A stretch of 64,000 nt of DNA from Pseudomonadota bacterium (GTDB lineage: Bacteria; Pseudomonadota; Gammaproteobacteria; Burkholderiales; Burkholderiaceae_C): positions 1 through 64,000 of the forward strand of contig JAKARB010000007.1 in assembly GCA_021819435.1 (NCBI GenBank), in the 5' to 3' direction. The notes beneath the pieces are model-generated. The model was given only the letters and a program-made list of their open reading frames with translations, was not told the DNA's origin and made no database searches. Positions 54,519 to 63,070 of this stretch are shown here, in pieces (position 1 is the stretch's first letter; the number at the start of each line of letters is the position of its first letter). The position numbers and the translations under genes are program-made.

Positions 54519-57500
54519 TCAGAAGAGGGCCTGGCGGGTGAGGCCGGTTTCGCGGTCCCACTGGACGTCCATGTGCCAGCCACCAGCCGGGTCCTGGCGG
54601 GTTTCGATCAGGGCCAGGCCATCGCCGTGGGGCGCGAAATCGGTGTCCACCCGGCAGTGGAAATGCTCCAGCCGGCCTTCGTGAAGGTCGGTGAAGGTGA
54701 AGCCGTCGTGCACGTGGAAGTCGTGGGGGCGGCTGTTGGCGAAGGGGTAAGGCGCGTACAGGGCGGAGCTGTGCACGGAGTGGGCCACCACCTCGCGCTC
54801 GGGGCCATCGCCCTCGCGGCGGATGCGCAGGCGGGCGATGCAGGAGAGGTGCTCGTCTCCAGACAGGAAGACGACGTGGCGGGCCTGGATGCGGCAGAGG
54901 TGGGCCAGCAAGGCGTGCAGGCTGCGGGGGTAGGCCTCCCAGGCGTCGGCGAGCGTGGCGCTGGCCGGCCGCAGGGTGTCGGACAGCAGCCGGCGCGGCA
55001 GCAGGATGGACGGGCTGGCAACGAAGGTGGGGCGGTCGTCGGGGCCGTGGTGGGCCAGCCAGGCCAGCAAGCAGGCCCATTGGGCGCGGCCCATGATGCG
55101 GGCGTGCTCGAAGTGGGCGATGCCGCGCGGTTCGCGCTGGGTGCGGGTGTCGGCCATGAACAGGGGCAGGCCGCGATGGGTGAAGGCGTACCACAGGCGG
55201 GCCGGACGCGAGGTGGGGTCACGCGGGTCGATGGGGTGACGCACGGGCTGGGCAAAGCGCTGGTGGTGGCGGTAGGCGCGCAGGCCGTCGGCGCGGCGCT
55301 GGCGGTTGTCGTCCCAGGGGAGGTCGGCGGAGGTGTGGTCGCCGTCCAGCCAGCTCCAGTTGTCGACGATTTCGTGATCGTCGATGAGGGTGTGCACAGG
55401 CACGCCGGCCAGGGCCTGGCGCAGCAGGCGTTGCGCGAGCATGGCCTGGTGCGGCTGCTGGAACCGGGCGCTGGCGGTGCGCGGGTCGAACAGGCCGGCG
55501 GTGGCGTCGGCGTAGATTTGGTCGCCCGAGAGGATGGCGAGCTCGAGCGGCGGGTGGCCGCTGTGAGCGTTCTGGGCGCGCCAGCGGTGCAGGCGTTGCC
55601 AGACGTGGTCGGGCGGGCCAGGCAGCCAGCCGGGGCCGGGCGGTGTGCGTTCGGCCAGGCTGCCGGGGTAGAGGCAACTGGCTAGGGCGAGCACCCACGG
55701 GCCATCGTCGCGGCAGTGGCCATCAGCCAAGCTGGCCCGAGGCGGGCATGGCACCCAACATGGCTCGCCTGCAGGATGGGCGGGGGGTGAGATGGGGCTG
55801 TCGATGGGCTCGATGGCCGCCGCCAGCACGGCCTCTACGATGCGCGCGCGCTCGGCCTGGTTCGGCGTGCGGGCCGGGCCTTGCACGAGGAAGAAACCCA
55901 GCTCATGACCCGGCCCCGGCCACCAGCTCGCGGGCACGGCCAGCGTGCGCACCGTGGAGAGGCCTGCGTCGCGCACGCTGCCCGCCTGAGGCCAGGGCAT
56001 CAGGTGAGGCTCTTCGAGCCGGCCATCGGGGCAGCGCGGCACGCAGGCGATCAAGGTGGGCATCGAGCGAGAGGGGTCGCGCCCGATGGAGACAGGCCAA
56101 TGCGGCACCCCACCCCGCCAGTCGGGCGACGAAAAAGCCGTGCCCAGGAAAGGCCCCAGCGGCACGGCGCTCACCGTGGGAGCCCAGGGGACGGGTGCCA
56201 TGGGCTCGGAGGGCTCCACGGGCTTGGTCGCAGGCGCCCCAACTGAAACCGCTTCATCGCGCAAGAAGAAGTCGAGCACCAGTGGAAAGACCACCTGCGG
56301 GGCATGGATGCCGATCAGGCAGTCCTGGTGGCCATGGCCTTCGATGATGTGATGGGTGAAACGGGTTGCGAGATCTGGCCCCAGCTCGTCGACCAGGGCA
56401 CGAAAGCGCAGCAGGCCCCGGACGTCAGACAACGCGTTTTCGCGGCCGTGCACGCTCATCACAGGGGTGCGTTGCAGGACCTTGGCGAGGCGTTCGGGCG
56501 GCACGCCGTGCGCTTCGCCATCGGGCCGGGCCAGGCCGCCTGCACGGGCCATGTGCAGCGCCTGGGTCAGGGTGGCCAGGCTGAGCGGGCCGAAGTGTTC
56601 GTCGATGGCTTCGAGCACGCTGGGTGGCAAGTTGGCCAGCTTGAAGTCTCGGCCGTAGAGCAGGTCCATGCGGTGGCGGCTGCCCGCCCATGGCACACGC
56701 GCTGCGGGCGGCCACAGCGGGTTCTCGCGGCGCCATTCGTCGGGCGGGTAAGGCAGGGTCGAGAGCAGCCGATCGAGCAGGCTGTCGGCGAAGCTGGCTT
56801 GCGCGGGCGGGCGGAATTGGAAGGGACCTTGCGGCAGCAGGGCGAGGGCTTGCTGGGCAATGAAGGCGCGAAACAGGTTGTCGGGGGCGAAGCTCACCAA
56901 GGGCGCGACCTGGCTCATGCCAATGCGGCGGATGCGCTCAGGCATCGCCTGGCGCAGCGTCTCGTGTTCGAGGTGCCCAGGCATGGCGTCGCTGAGCAGC
57001 CCCATCCAGAGCATGGCCGAGCCCATGCAGTGTGCGAAGACATCGATGGGGCGCTCGCCGGTGTGCCGCCAGATGTGGTCGATGGCCAGGGGGATGTCGT
57101 GGTGGGCGACGTCTTCGAAGGTCCAGGGGAGGATGGCAGTGGGCAGGCCAGGGCTGGTGCGCAGGTCGGCCACCCAGACGTCGAAGCCGGCATCCCACAG
57201 CGTGCGGGCCAGGCCGCGCGGCACCGAGGGATGCAGGAAGGTCGTGCCGCCGGCGCTGTAGCCGTGAAGCAGCAAGATGGGCTGGGCCTCGGTGGCGCGA
57301 CCACGCAGGCGGCTCAAGCGCAGGCGCACCGGGGAGCCATCGGCCTGGTCGGGGGCCACGGTAAGTTCGGTGACTTCGTGCGCGGGCAAGCCATCGGAGG
57401 CGTCGGGCAAGCAGCGAGGCAGGAGGTCGACGGAGCCAGCGCGGGGCGGATCGGGCAAGCGCAGGCTCCAGACGTGGGTGTGCAGCAGCAGGCGCGTCAT

Positions 57501-60272
57501 CCACAGGCCCAAGCCGATGAGGTCGATCCAGGTGTCAGGCAGGTGATGCTGCTGGCTCACGCGCATCAGCGCCAGGCCCTGCTCGGCCAGGTGGGCCAGA
57601 TCAAGGCTGAGCACCGGACCACGGGTGCGATGGCGCAGGCCGGGCGCCTGCGTCAGGGTCACGTTCATGAGCTGCAGCCAGGGGTTGCCGCCAACGGTGT
57701 AGCTCAGGCGTTTGTGGCCGACGATGTGCTCGCCCGCCCAGGGGCCGTCGCCCAGCACCTGCAGTTCGTAATCGAAGCGGCGCACCTCGCCGGCACGGCT
57801 GGCCAATTGGCAGGCACCTCGCGTTCGGCGGAACAATTCGTCGATCAAGGAACGCTGAGGCCCCGTGCCTTGCGGCACGCGCCGCGATCGTTCGGCCAAG
57901 CGTTCGACAAGCCGCTGGCCGGCATCGCGCCAGCCCCGGTTGCCGCACCAGGCCCACAGCCCCCGCGCAGTGCGACGCAGCGGGCCGCTGGGTTCGCGGT
58001 GCAGCAGTCGCAACTGGCCCTGCAAAGGCTGCCGGTCAATGGTGAAGGCTTCATGCCAGGGGTCACCGCCATGCTCATCCACCTCGGCTTGGGATGCACG
58101 CCGCACGCGACGCACGGCGCTGTGGCCCGGACTCACCCGCAAAGTGCGGGCGCCGGGTTTGCCGCGCACCAGGGCCTGCAGGTCTTGCGGGCCGAAGCGC
58201 AGCGTGAGTTCGATGCCCGTGTCGCCCCACCAACCACGCAGGCGCTCCCCCAACTCGACACGCGTGCGCTCATGGGGTTGCGGCTCGGGCATGGGGCGCA
58301 GACGAGGGCGTTGCCTCAGCAGGCCAGGCGCCGCTTCAGCGGCCTGCCAGCCCCATTTCTCGCGCAGCCGTGTGACGCCACGTTGCGCGAGGGTCGCGAT
58401 GGTGAGGGCGGGATTGGTGCCCAGCGAGCCCGGCACGATGGCGCCATCGAGGACGACCAGGCCTTCGTGCACACCACGACCGTCGTTCACACGCGGGTCG
58501 AAGGCCTCACCCAGGTCATTGACCACGCCGCGTTCAGCGTCCTCACCCATCGCACAACCGCCGAGGGGATGGACGGTCAGCAGCGGGCCGCGCTGTTTTC
58601 CGAAGAGATCTTCCAAGGTGTCGGGCAGGGGCCGCCAGGCAGGGTTGGGCAGCACGCGGGTGCGCCAGCCGCGTTCCACGCAGTGCTGCACCAAGGCCTG
58701 CTGGCGGGCTGCGAAGCCTGGGTCTTCAGCCAAGGAGGGCCAGGCGATGTCAAGTTGGCCGTCCGAAGGCGGCAGGGGATCGTCCGCGATGCGCAGCCGC
58801 AACCGGCCGTCGGCCCCATCGTGGCCAATGAGGGCCACCGCCATCGAGCGCCCCGTCGCAGCCTCTGTGACAGCCAGCGGGTCGGCCTCGTCGGGCTCAC
58901 CGGTGTGCCGGCTGGCATCGGTCTCACCCAGCGTGTGCAGCGCCCTCGCCGTTGCAAAGACTTCCTCGAAGACGCGGCGCATCGGCCCTGGCACAGCCAG
59001 GTCCTCGATCACATGGGGCAAGGCACCCGATGGCCGCTGGTCGAAGATGCCGGTGATGGTCGGGCCCACGCCGCGCACCGCGGGAGGCTGGGCCTCGTCG
59101 GCCACGCCGTTGATCGGCACGCCTTGACCGTGCTCGTCGTGCACATCGTGCAGCACAGCGATCATGTCGCCATTGCCCGAGAAGCGTTCGCCCAGGCGCG
59201 TGGACAACGGCAGATCAGGGCTGCGCGAGCGCAACAGCAATTCGGTGGAACCCAGGGTGCCGGCGGCCACGATCACGCGCCGCGCGCGCAAGGTGTGCGG
59301 ACGGCCCTCGCGCTGCTGGGCCTGCTCATCGGTGTGGATCACCGTCACATCCCAGCCCATGTCAGCAGGGCTCAGACGCCAGGCCGTGGCGCCGGTCACC
59401 ACGCGAGCGCCCAGGCGCTTCGCACGCGCCAGCAGGTTGGTGTCGAGCGAGACCTTGGCGTTGTGGTTGCAGCCGGTGGCGCAATCACCGCAATGCAGGC
59501 AGGCGTCGAGCTGCACGCCGTCTGCGCTGGGCTGAGCCCGCAGCGCGACGGTGATCGGGGCTTCGCGCAATGAACCGGACCCGGTCAGCGTCTCGAACGC
59601 CTTAAAGCGCTGCGGCGGGCAGCCAGCCGAAGCCACGCCATTCACGCCCCCATGCGGATCATCGGCCAAAGCGCCATCGCCGACCCATTGGCGCGCACCG
59701 AGCACCCCAGCGAGCGAGCGAGCGCGCAGCGCCAGATCGGCGCGCTCGTCGCGGATCACTTGCGGCCAGTGTGCCTGCTCGAAGACGGCGGCATCGGGCC
59801 AGTCCATCACGCCTGCGTTGATGAGCGAGCCACCACCCAGGCCGTTGCCGACCAGGGCGCAGATGTCGGCGTGGATGCGCACGTCAAAGAGGCCATCGCG
59901 CCGCCCGCTCACGCCCCCGCGACCCGCCATGCTGAAGCGCACATGCCCGGGCAGTTCACCCAGTTCCGAAGGGAATGAGCCAGGCAGGTGTTCCTGCCCC
60001 CGCTCCAGCACCCACACCCGAGCGACGCGACCATCGGGCAGGCGGCTGCCAGCCAGTTCGGCGGCCGCCACCGCGCCGCCATAGCCACTGCCCAGGATCA
60101 GCACATCGCAGTGGCAACCCGACTCGTCGGCAGGCAACTCACCCGTGCGCAAGCCATGCAACACGCTCTCCCAGCCTTCGGACAACCAGCGTGCCTGCGA
60201 GGCCGGTGCACGCTGGCCGGCGGGCTCAGGCTCCGGAAGCGACCCTTTCGTCGCGTGGCTCCACAGGGGCAT
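54519..60272 (-). CDS. Giant three-domain protein: GMC oxidoreductase + alpha/beta hydrolase + PhoD-like phosphoesterase
   Basis: 1917 residues. The start at 60272 has AAGGAG seven bases upstream and overlaps the kinase gene by 47 bases. Residues about 55-640 resemble cholesterol-oxidase-type GMC flavoproteins: FAD motif GSGYGG (61-66), GNGLGGGSLIN (142-152), a four-Cys CxxCxxCxxxC (258, 261, 264, 268) like that of related dehydrogenases, and HPLGGCAMG (568-576). Residues about 965-1340 form an alpha/beta hydrolase: LLLHGYSAGG (1001-1010), elbow AHCMGS with Cys1082 in the nucleophile position, and EGHGH. Residues about 1525-1917 are PhoD-like: ASC (1531-1533), GDQIYAD (1583-1589), DDHEIVDNW (1631-1639), GDEH (1805-1808). 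No signal peptide is visible. No single reaction can be assigned; sterol or lipid oxidation, ester cleavage and phosphate release are possible. Confidence 0.85.
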   Translation of the reverse strand: MPLWSHATKGSLPEPEPAGQRAPASQARWLSEGWESVLHGLRTGELPADESGCHCDVLILGSGYGGAVAAAELAGSRLPDGRVARVWVLERGQEHLPGSFPSELGELPGHVRFSMAGRGGVSGRRDGLFDVRIHADICALVGNGLGGGSLINAGVMDWPDAAVFEQAHWPQVIRDERADLALRARSLAGVLGARQWVGDGALADDPHGGVNGVASAGCPPQRFKAFETLTGSGSLREAPITVALRAQPSADGVQLDACLHCGDCATGCNHNAKVSLDTNLLARAKRLGARVVTGATAWRLSPADMGWDVTVIHTDEQAQQREGRPHTLRARRVIVAAGTLGSTELLLRSRSPDLPLSTRLGERFSGNGDMIAVLHDVHDEHGQGVPINGVADEAQPPAVRGVGPTITGIFDQRPSGALPHVIEDLAVPGPMRRVFEEVFATARALHTLGETDASRHTGEPDEADPLAVTEAATGRSMAVALIGHDGADGRLRLRIADDPLPPSDGQLDIAWPSLAEDPGFAARQQALVQHCVERGWRTRVLPNPAWRPLPDTLEDLFGKQRGPLLTVHPLGGCAMGEDAERGVVNDLGEAFDPRVNDGRGVHEGLVVLDGAIVPGSLGTNPALTIATLAQRGVTRLREKWGWQAAEAAPGLLRQRPRLRPMPEPQPHERTRVELGERLRGWWGDTGIELTLRFGPQDLQALVRGKPGARTLRVSPGHSAVRRVRRASQAEVDEHGGDPWHEAFTIDRQPLQGQLRLLHREPSGPLRRTARGLWAWCGNRGWRDAGQRLVERLAERSRRVPQGTGPQRSLIDELFRRTRGACQLASRAGEVRRFDYELQVLGDGPWAGEHIVGHKRLSYTVGGNPWLQLMNVTLTQAPGLRHRTRGPVLSLDLAHLAEQGLALMRVSQQHHLPDTWIDLIGLGLWMTRLLLHTHVWSLRLPDPPRAGSVDLLPRCLPDASDGLPAHEVTELTVAPDQADGSPVRLRLSRLRGRATEAQPILLLHGYSAGGTTFLHPSVPRGLARTLWDAGFDVWVADLRTSPGLPTAILPWTFEDVAHHDIPLAIDHIWRHTGERPIDVFAHCMGSAMLWMGLLSDAMPGHLEHETLRQAMPERIRRIGMSQVAPLVSFAPDNLFRAFIAQQALALLPQGPFQFRPPAQASFADSLLDRLLSTLPYPPDEWRRENPLWPPAARVPWAGSRHRMDLLYGRDFKLANLPPSVLEAIDEHFGPLSLATLTQALHMARAGGLARPDGEAHGVPPERLAKVLQRTPVMSVHGRENALSDVRGLLRFRALVDELGPDLATRFTHHIIEGHGHQDCLIGIHAPQVVFPLVLDFFLRDEAVSVGAPATKPVEPSEPMAPVPWAPTVSAVPLGPFLGTAFSSPDWRGGVPHWPVSIGRDPSRSMPTLIACVPRCPDGRLEEPHLMPWPQAGSVRDAGLSTVRTLAVPASWWPGPGHELGFFLVQGPARTPNQAERARIVEAVLAAAIEPIDSPISPPAHPAGEPCWVPCPPRASLADGHCRDDGPWVLALASCLYPGSLAERTPPGPGWLPGPPDHVWQRLHRWRAQNAHSGHPPLELAILSGDQIYADATAGLFDPRTASARFQQPHQAMLAQRLLRQALAGVPVHTLIDDHEIVDNWSWLDGDHTSADLPWDDNRQRRADGLRAYRHHQRFAQPVRHPIDPRDPTSRPARLWYAFTHRGLPLFMADTRTQREPRGIAHFEHARIMGRAQWACLLAWLAHHGPDDRPTFVASPSILLPRRLLSDTLRPASATLADAWEAYPRSLHALLAHLCRIQARHVVFLSGDEHLSCIARLRIRREGDGPEREVVAHSVHSSALYAPYPFANSRPHDFHVHDGFTFTDLHEGRLEHFHCRVDTDFAPHGDGLALIETRQDPAGGWHMDVQWDRETGLTRQALF

Positions 60273-62037
60273 CGAGTACTCCTTCCTCCAGTGTGTCCAT
60301 CACGGCTTTGAGCAGCACTTCCACCGACACGGGCTTGTGCAGCATGCGCAGGCCCGCCTGCCGGGCTTCGAGCAGCCGGTCCTGGGCGGTGTCGCCACTG
60401 ATCAGCATGGCGGGCAGGTCCGGCTGCTGCTGGCGCAGCTTGCGGATCGCCTTGATGCCACTTTCCTCGCCGCGAAGGCGGAAGTCGGCCAGCACCACAT
60501 CGGGCGGGTCGAGGCTGGCCAGGCGCATGGCCTCATCGGTGCAGGCTGCCAGCGTCACGCGGCATCCCAGCGACTCGAGCAGCGTCTTCATGGCCACGCG
60601 CACGCCGGCTTCGTCATCAAGCACGAGCATGTGGCACAGCGGCATGGCCGCAGATTCGGTGGGCTCCTCCAGCGGCACGACCTCCGAAGCCTCGGCCAGC
60701 GGCAAGCACAGCGACACGGTGGTGCCCACGCCAAGCTCGGACTCCAATTGCACCGGCAACGCCAGCAGGCGGCCCAGACGCTGCACGATCGACAGGCCGA
60801 GCCCGAGGCCGCGCGTGCGATCGCGCTCCGGGTTGTCGACCTGATAGAACTCTTCAAAGACTTTGCCAAGATCCTTCTCGGCGATGCCCCGGCCTGTGTC
60901 CTTGACACTCAGGTGCAACTGCTCGCCCTCGCGTCGCGCCAGCAACCAGACCTGGCCGGCATCGCAGTACTTGATGGCGTTGTCGAGCAGGTTGCCGACG
61001 ATGCGCTCGAGGTGCAAAGGATCGGTGTGCACGACCATGTCACCCTCGACCGCGCAAGTGAGCTGCAGCCCCTTGGCGTGCGCCTCCTCTCGCTTGGCGT
61101 CGCACAGGCGGCGCAGCATGGGGCCGATGTCGCAGGGCCGCGCATGCACGGAAACGATGCCCGCATCGAGCTTGGACATGTCGAGCAAAGCGGTGAGCTG
61201 CGAGCGCAATGCGCTGAGCGCGGCGTCCATGTGCGTGAGGATGCGGCGCGCCGATTCGTCGACCGAGTGGGTCATCAGCGCGGCGCAGAACAGCGTCAGG
61301 GTATGCAGCGGCTGGCGCAGGTCATGGCTGGCCGAGGCCAGGAACCGGGTCTTGGCAGCGTTGGCCTCTTCGGCCTGCTCCAGCGCCGAGCGCAACTGCT
61401 CATTCAGGCGGATTTGCTCGTTGCGCATCTCCACCGACTCGACCAGCGCGCGGTAGTTGTCGCGCGCCAGGCCGTTTTGCACCGCCAGGAAAGCCAGGCA
61501 CAAGAAGGACATGGCCCCATCAACCAGCAGGCTCGAGCCATGGTGGGGCGTGAGCGCCCAGGCCACCGCCAGGCCCAGCATCACCGGCAGCGCGAAGGCA
61601 TTGAAGATGCGCGGGTGGCCGTTGGTGGTGCCCACCGCGCCGGCCGTGATCCCGGCCAGCAGGATCGACACCACCGCGCGCTGCAGGTCGGTCATGCCAT
61701 AGAAAAACAACACCGCGCTGCCTTGCACCACGCCGTTGAATCCGCTGAGCAGCACGGCAGTCTGCATGCGCTGATCATGCGGCCGGGTCGAGCTCGGCAG
61801 CATTCGCAGCACGAACCAGCGCACCGCCTGCATGCCGATGACGGCGATGGCCCAGCCCAGCAAAGCCCAGTGGGGCACCTCGTTCCAGGCCATGGCCAGC
61901 ACGAACAACGCCGACAAGCCGACGGGCCAAGGCACCTTCTCGACCTGCCTGGCGATCAGTTCCAGGACTTCGACATCGGCATCGAGTGGCGCAGCGCGCA
62001 AGGATCCCTTGCCCGACAACAGGTGCTGAGTGGGCAT
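60226..62037 (-). CDS. Hybrid histidine kinase with N-terminal membrane sensor
   Basis: 603 residues from ATG at 62037. Five to six membrane helices (about 40-185) lead through a coiled coil (AEEANAAKTRFLASA) to the dimerisation helix with His238 in SASHDLRQPLHTLTLF. The ATPase domain has LLDNAIKYC, KDTGRGI and GLGLGLSIV, and a C-terminal receiver has Asp518 in VVLADFRLRG. The lack of a periplasmic sensor suggests membrane or lipid signals. The gene follows the response regulator by 10 bases, and its stop overlaps the giant ORF start by 47 bases, so the three genes are co-translated and the kinase probably controls or senses products of the giant enzyme. Confidence 0.92.
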   Translation of the reverse strand: MPTQHLLSGKGSLRAAPLDADVEVLELIARQVEKVPWPVGLSALFVLAMAWNEVPHWALLGWAIAVIGMQAVRWFVLRMLPSSTRPHDQRMQTAVLLSGFNGVVQGSAVLFFYGMTDLQRAVVSILLAGITAGAVGTTNGHPRIFNAFALPVMLGLAVAWALTPHHGSSLLVDGAMSFLCLAFLAVQNGLARDNYRALVESVEMRNEQIRLNEQLRSALEQAEEANAAKTRFLASASHDLRQPLHTLTLFCAALMTHSVDESARRILTHMDAALSALRSQLTALLDMSKLDAGIVSVHARPCDIGPMLRRLCDAKREEAHAKGLQLTCAVEGDMVVHTDPLHLERIVGNLLDNAIKYCDAGQVWLLARREGEQLHLSVKDTGRGIAEKDLGKVFEEFYQVDNPERDRTRGLGLGLSIVQRLGRLLALPVQLESELGVGTTVSLCLPLAEASEVVPLEEPTESAAMPLCHMLVLDDEAGVRVAMKTLLESLGCRVTLAACTDEAMRLASLDPPDVVLADFRLRGEESGIKAIRKLRQQQPDLPAMLISGDTAQDRLLEARQAGLRMLHKPVSVEVLLKAVMDTLEEGVLDAPVEPRDERVASGA

Positions 62038-62047
62038 CGGCGCACCG

Positions 62048-62743
62048 TCAGGGTGATGGCGCCGCCGACGCGGGCGGCGCCGAGCGCAAGGCACTGAACA
62101 GCTGCAACTCGTGCGCGCGGTACATGGCCTGTGCGCGATTGCTCACGCCCAGCAACTGGTAGACGGCCCACAGGTGGGCCTTGACCGTGCCTTCGGCGAT
62201 GCCGATTTCGCGCGCAATGACCTTGTTGGGCTTGCCTTGCAGCAGACAGCGCAGAACAGCCAGTTGTCGGGGGCTGAGCTCTTGCGGCCAGGTGGGCGCA
62301 GGCTCGGCGGGCGACGGCAAGGCATCGGCGGCTGGGCCAGGCTGGCGCAAGGCCTCGGGGGGAAGGTAGGTGCCCTGGGCCAGCACCAGGCGCAAGGCCT
62401 GGATGGTCACGCTCGGGTCGGTGGTCTTGGGCACGTAGCCGGCAGCGCCATGCTGGATCGCGCGCTGGATGGTTTCAGGCGATTCGTCTCCCGAGACCAC
62501 CACCACGGCGGCCGCTTCGAACATCGTCTTGATCCGTGCCAGCGCCTGCATGCCCTGGCTGCCAGGCATGTTCAGGTCCATCAAGACCAGGTCGAACACC
62601 TGGCCCTGAAAGGACTCGGCGTCTTCGGCCGAACTCCCCTGCTCGACGCGCACGGACGGCTCCAGCCCCATCAGCAGGCCCTTGAGGCCTTCGCGAAAGA
62701 GGGGGTGGTCGTCGAGCAAGAGGACGCGCATGCCGGGATTCAT
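62048..62743 (-). CDS. LuxR/NarL-type response regulator
   Basis: 231 residues. A receiver domain (MRVLLLDDHPLFREGL, phospho-acceptor Asp56 in LVLMDLNMPGSQG, AVVVVSGDES, GYVPKT) is joined by a Pro/Ala-rich linker to a LuxR-type helix-turn-helix (LSPRQLAVLRCLLQGKPNKVIAREIGIAEGTVKAH in part, VSNRAQAMYRAHEL). It is cognate to the following hybrid kinase, with which it forms an operon. It probably controls its own promoter and the giant ORF downstream. Confidence 0.93.
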   Translation of the reverse strand: MNPGMRVLLLDDHPLFREGLKGLLMGLEPSVRVEQGSSAEDAESFQGQVFDLVLMDLNMPGSQGMQALARIKTMFEAAAVVVVSGDESPETIQRAIQHGAAGYVPKTTDPSVTIQALRLVLAQGTYLPPEALRQPGPAADALPSPAEPAPTWPQELSPRQLAVLRCLLQGKPNKVIAREIGIAEGTVKAHLWAVYQLLGVSNRAQAMYRAHELQLFSALRSAPPASAAPSP

Positions 62744-62781
62744 GTCGGGATGTTACCGAAGGCCCCTGCCGTTGAAGGGGA

Positions 62782-62797
62782 CTAAACGTTGGTTTAG
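62782..62797. promoter_or_regulatory. Candidate operator near the response regulator gene
   Basis: CTAAAC and GTTTAG form a 6-base inverted repeat around GTTG, 39 bases upstream of the response regulator start on the minus strand. Such dyads are bound by LuxR-type regulators; autoregulation is possible. Confidence 0.3.
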
Positions 62798-62935
62798 CCA
62801 TCCGATGAGGGGGCGAGCCCCGATGCAGGTGTAACGTTCGGGGTAGATGCACATTTCTTCACGCCGCGAGGCGAAACGATACAAAAAAGGCGTCTGCTCA
62901 GGGAAACGGTGGTGTTCGCGCCGCCCTCGTGAGGC

Positions 62936-62963
62936 CACCTGCCGGGACGTCCTGGCAGGTGGC
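62936..62963. repeat. 28-base near-perfect palindrome
   Basis: CCACCTGCC (62936-62944) and GGCAGGTGG (62955-62963) flank GGGACGTCCT, whose centre GGACGTCC is itself palindromic, with one G-T wobble. It may be a dimeric regulator site or a terminator-like hairpin without a T-run. Confidence 0.65.
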
Positions 62964-63057
62964 TGATTCGGGCCCTGCCCTCCCCCCAAGCTGTACCCAC
63001 CGAGGCTGCGGTTCCCCACGCCGGCCACGGCTTCGGTGCTGACCTGGCCATTGGCGC

Positions 63058-63063
63058 GACAAT
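63058..63063 (+). promoter_or_regulatory. Candidate -10 of thiL, near-leaderless
   Basis: GACAAT ends 7 bases before the thiL ATG. As in the genes at 12881, 47808 and 49344, transcription would start within a few bases of the start codon. Confidence 0.35.
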
Positions 63064-63070
63064 GCCGCGC

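Larger units (their letters stand above)
62744..63070. other. Divergent intergenic region between response regulator and thiL
   Basis: This 327-base region has no supported gene. It includes an inverted repeat CTAAAC-GTTG-GTTTAG (62782-62797) close to the response regulator start, a 28-base near-perfect palindrome (62936-62963) and the -10-like GACAAT (63058-63063) just before thiL. Promoters for both genes should lie here. Confidence 0.6.

Noticed and set aside
56304-59573. 1089-codon plus-strand open frame over the giant minus-strand gene
   Set aside because: The minus-strand frame carries all catalytic motifs and a strong ribosome site, while the plus-strand frame shows only low-complexity residues.
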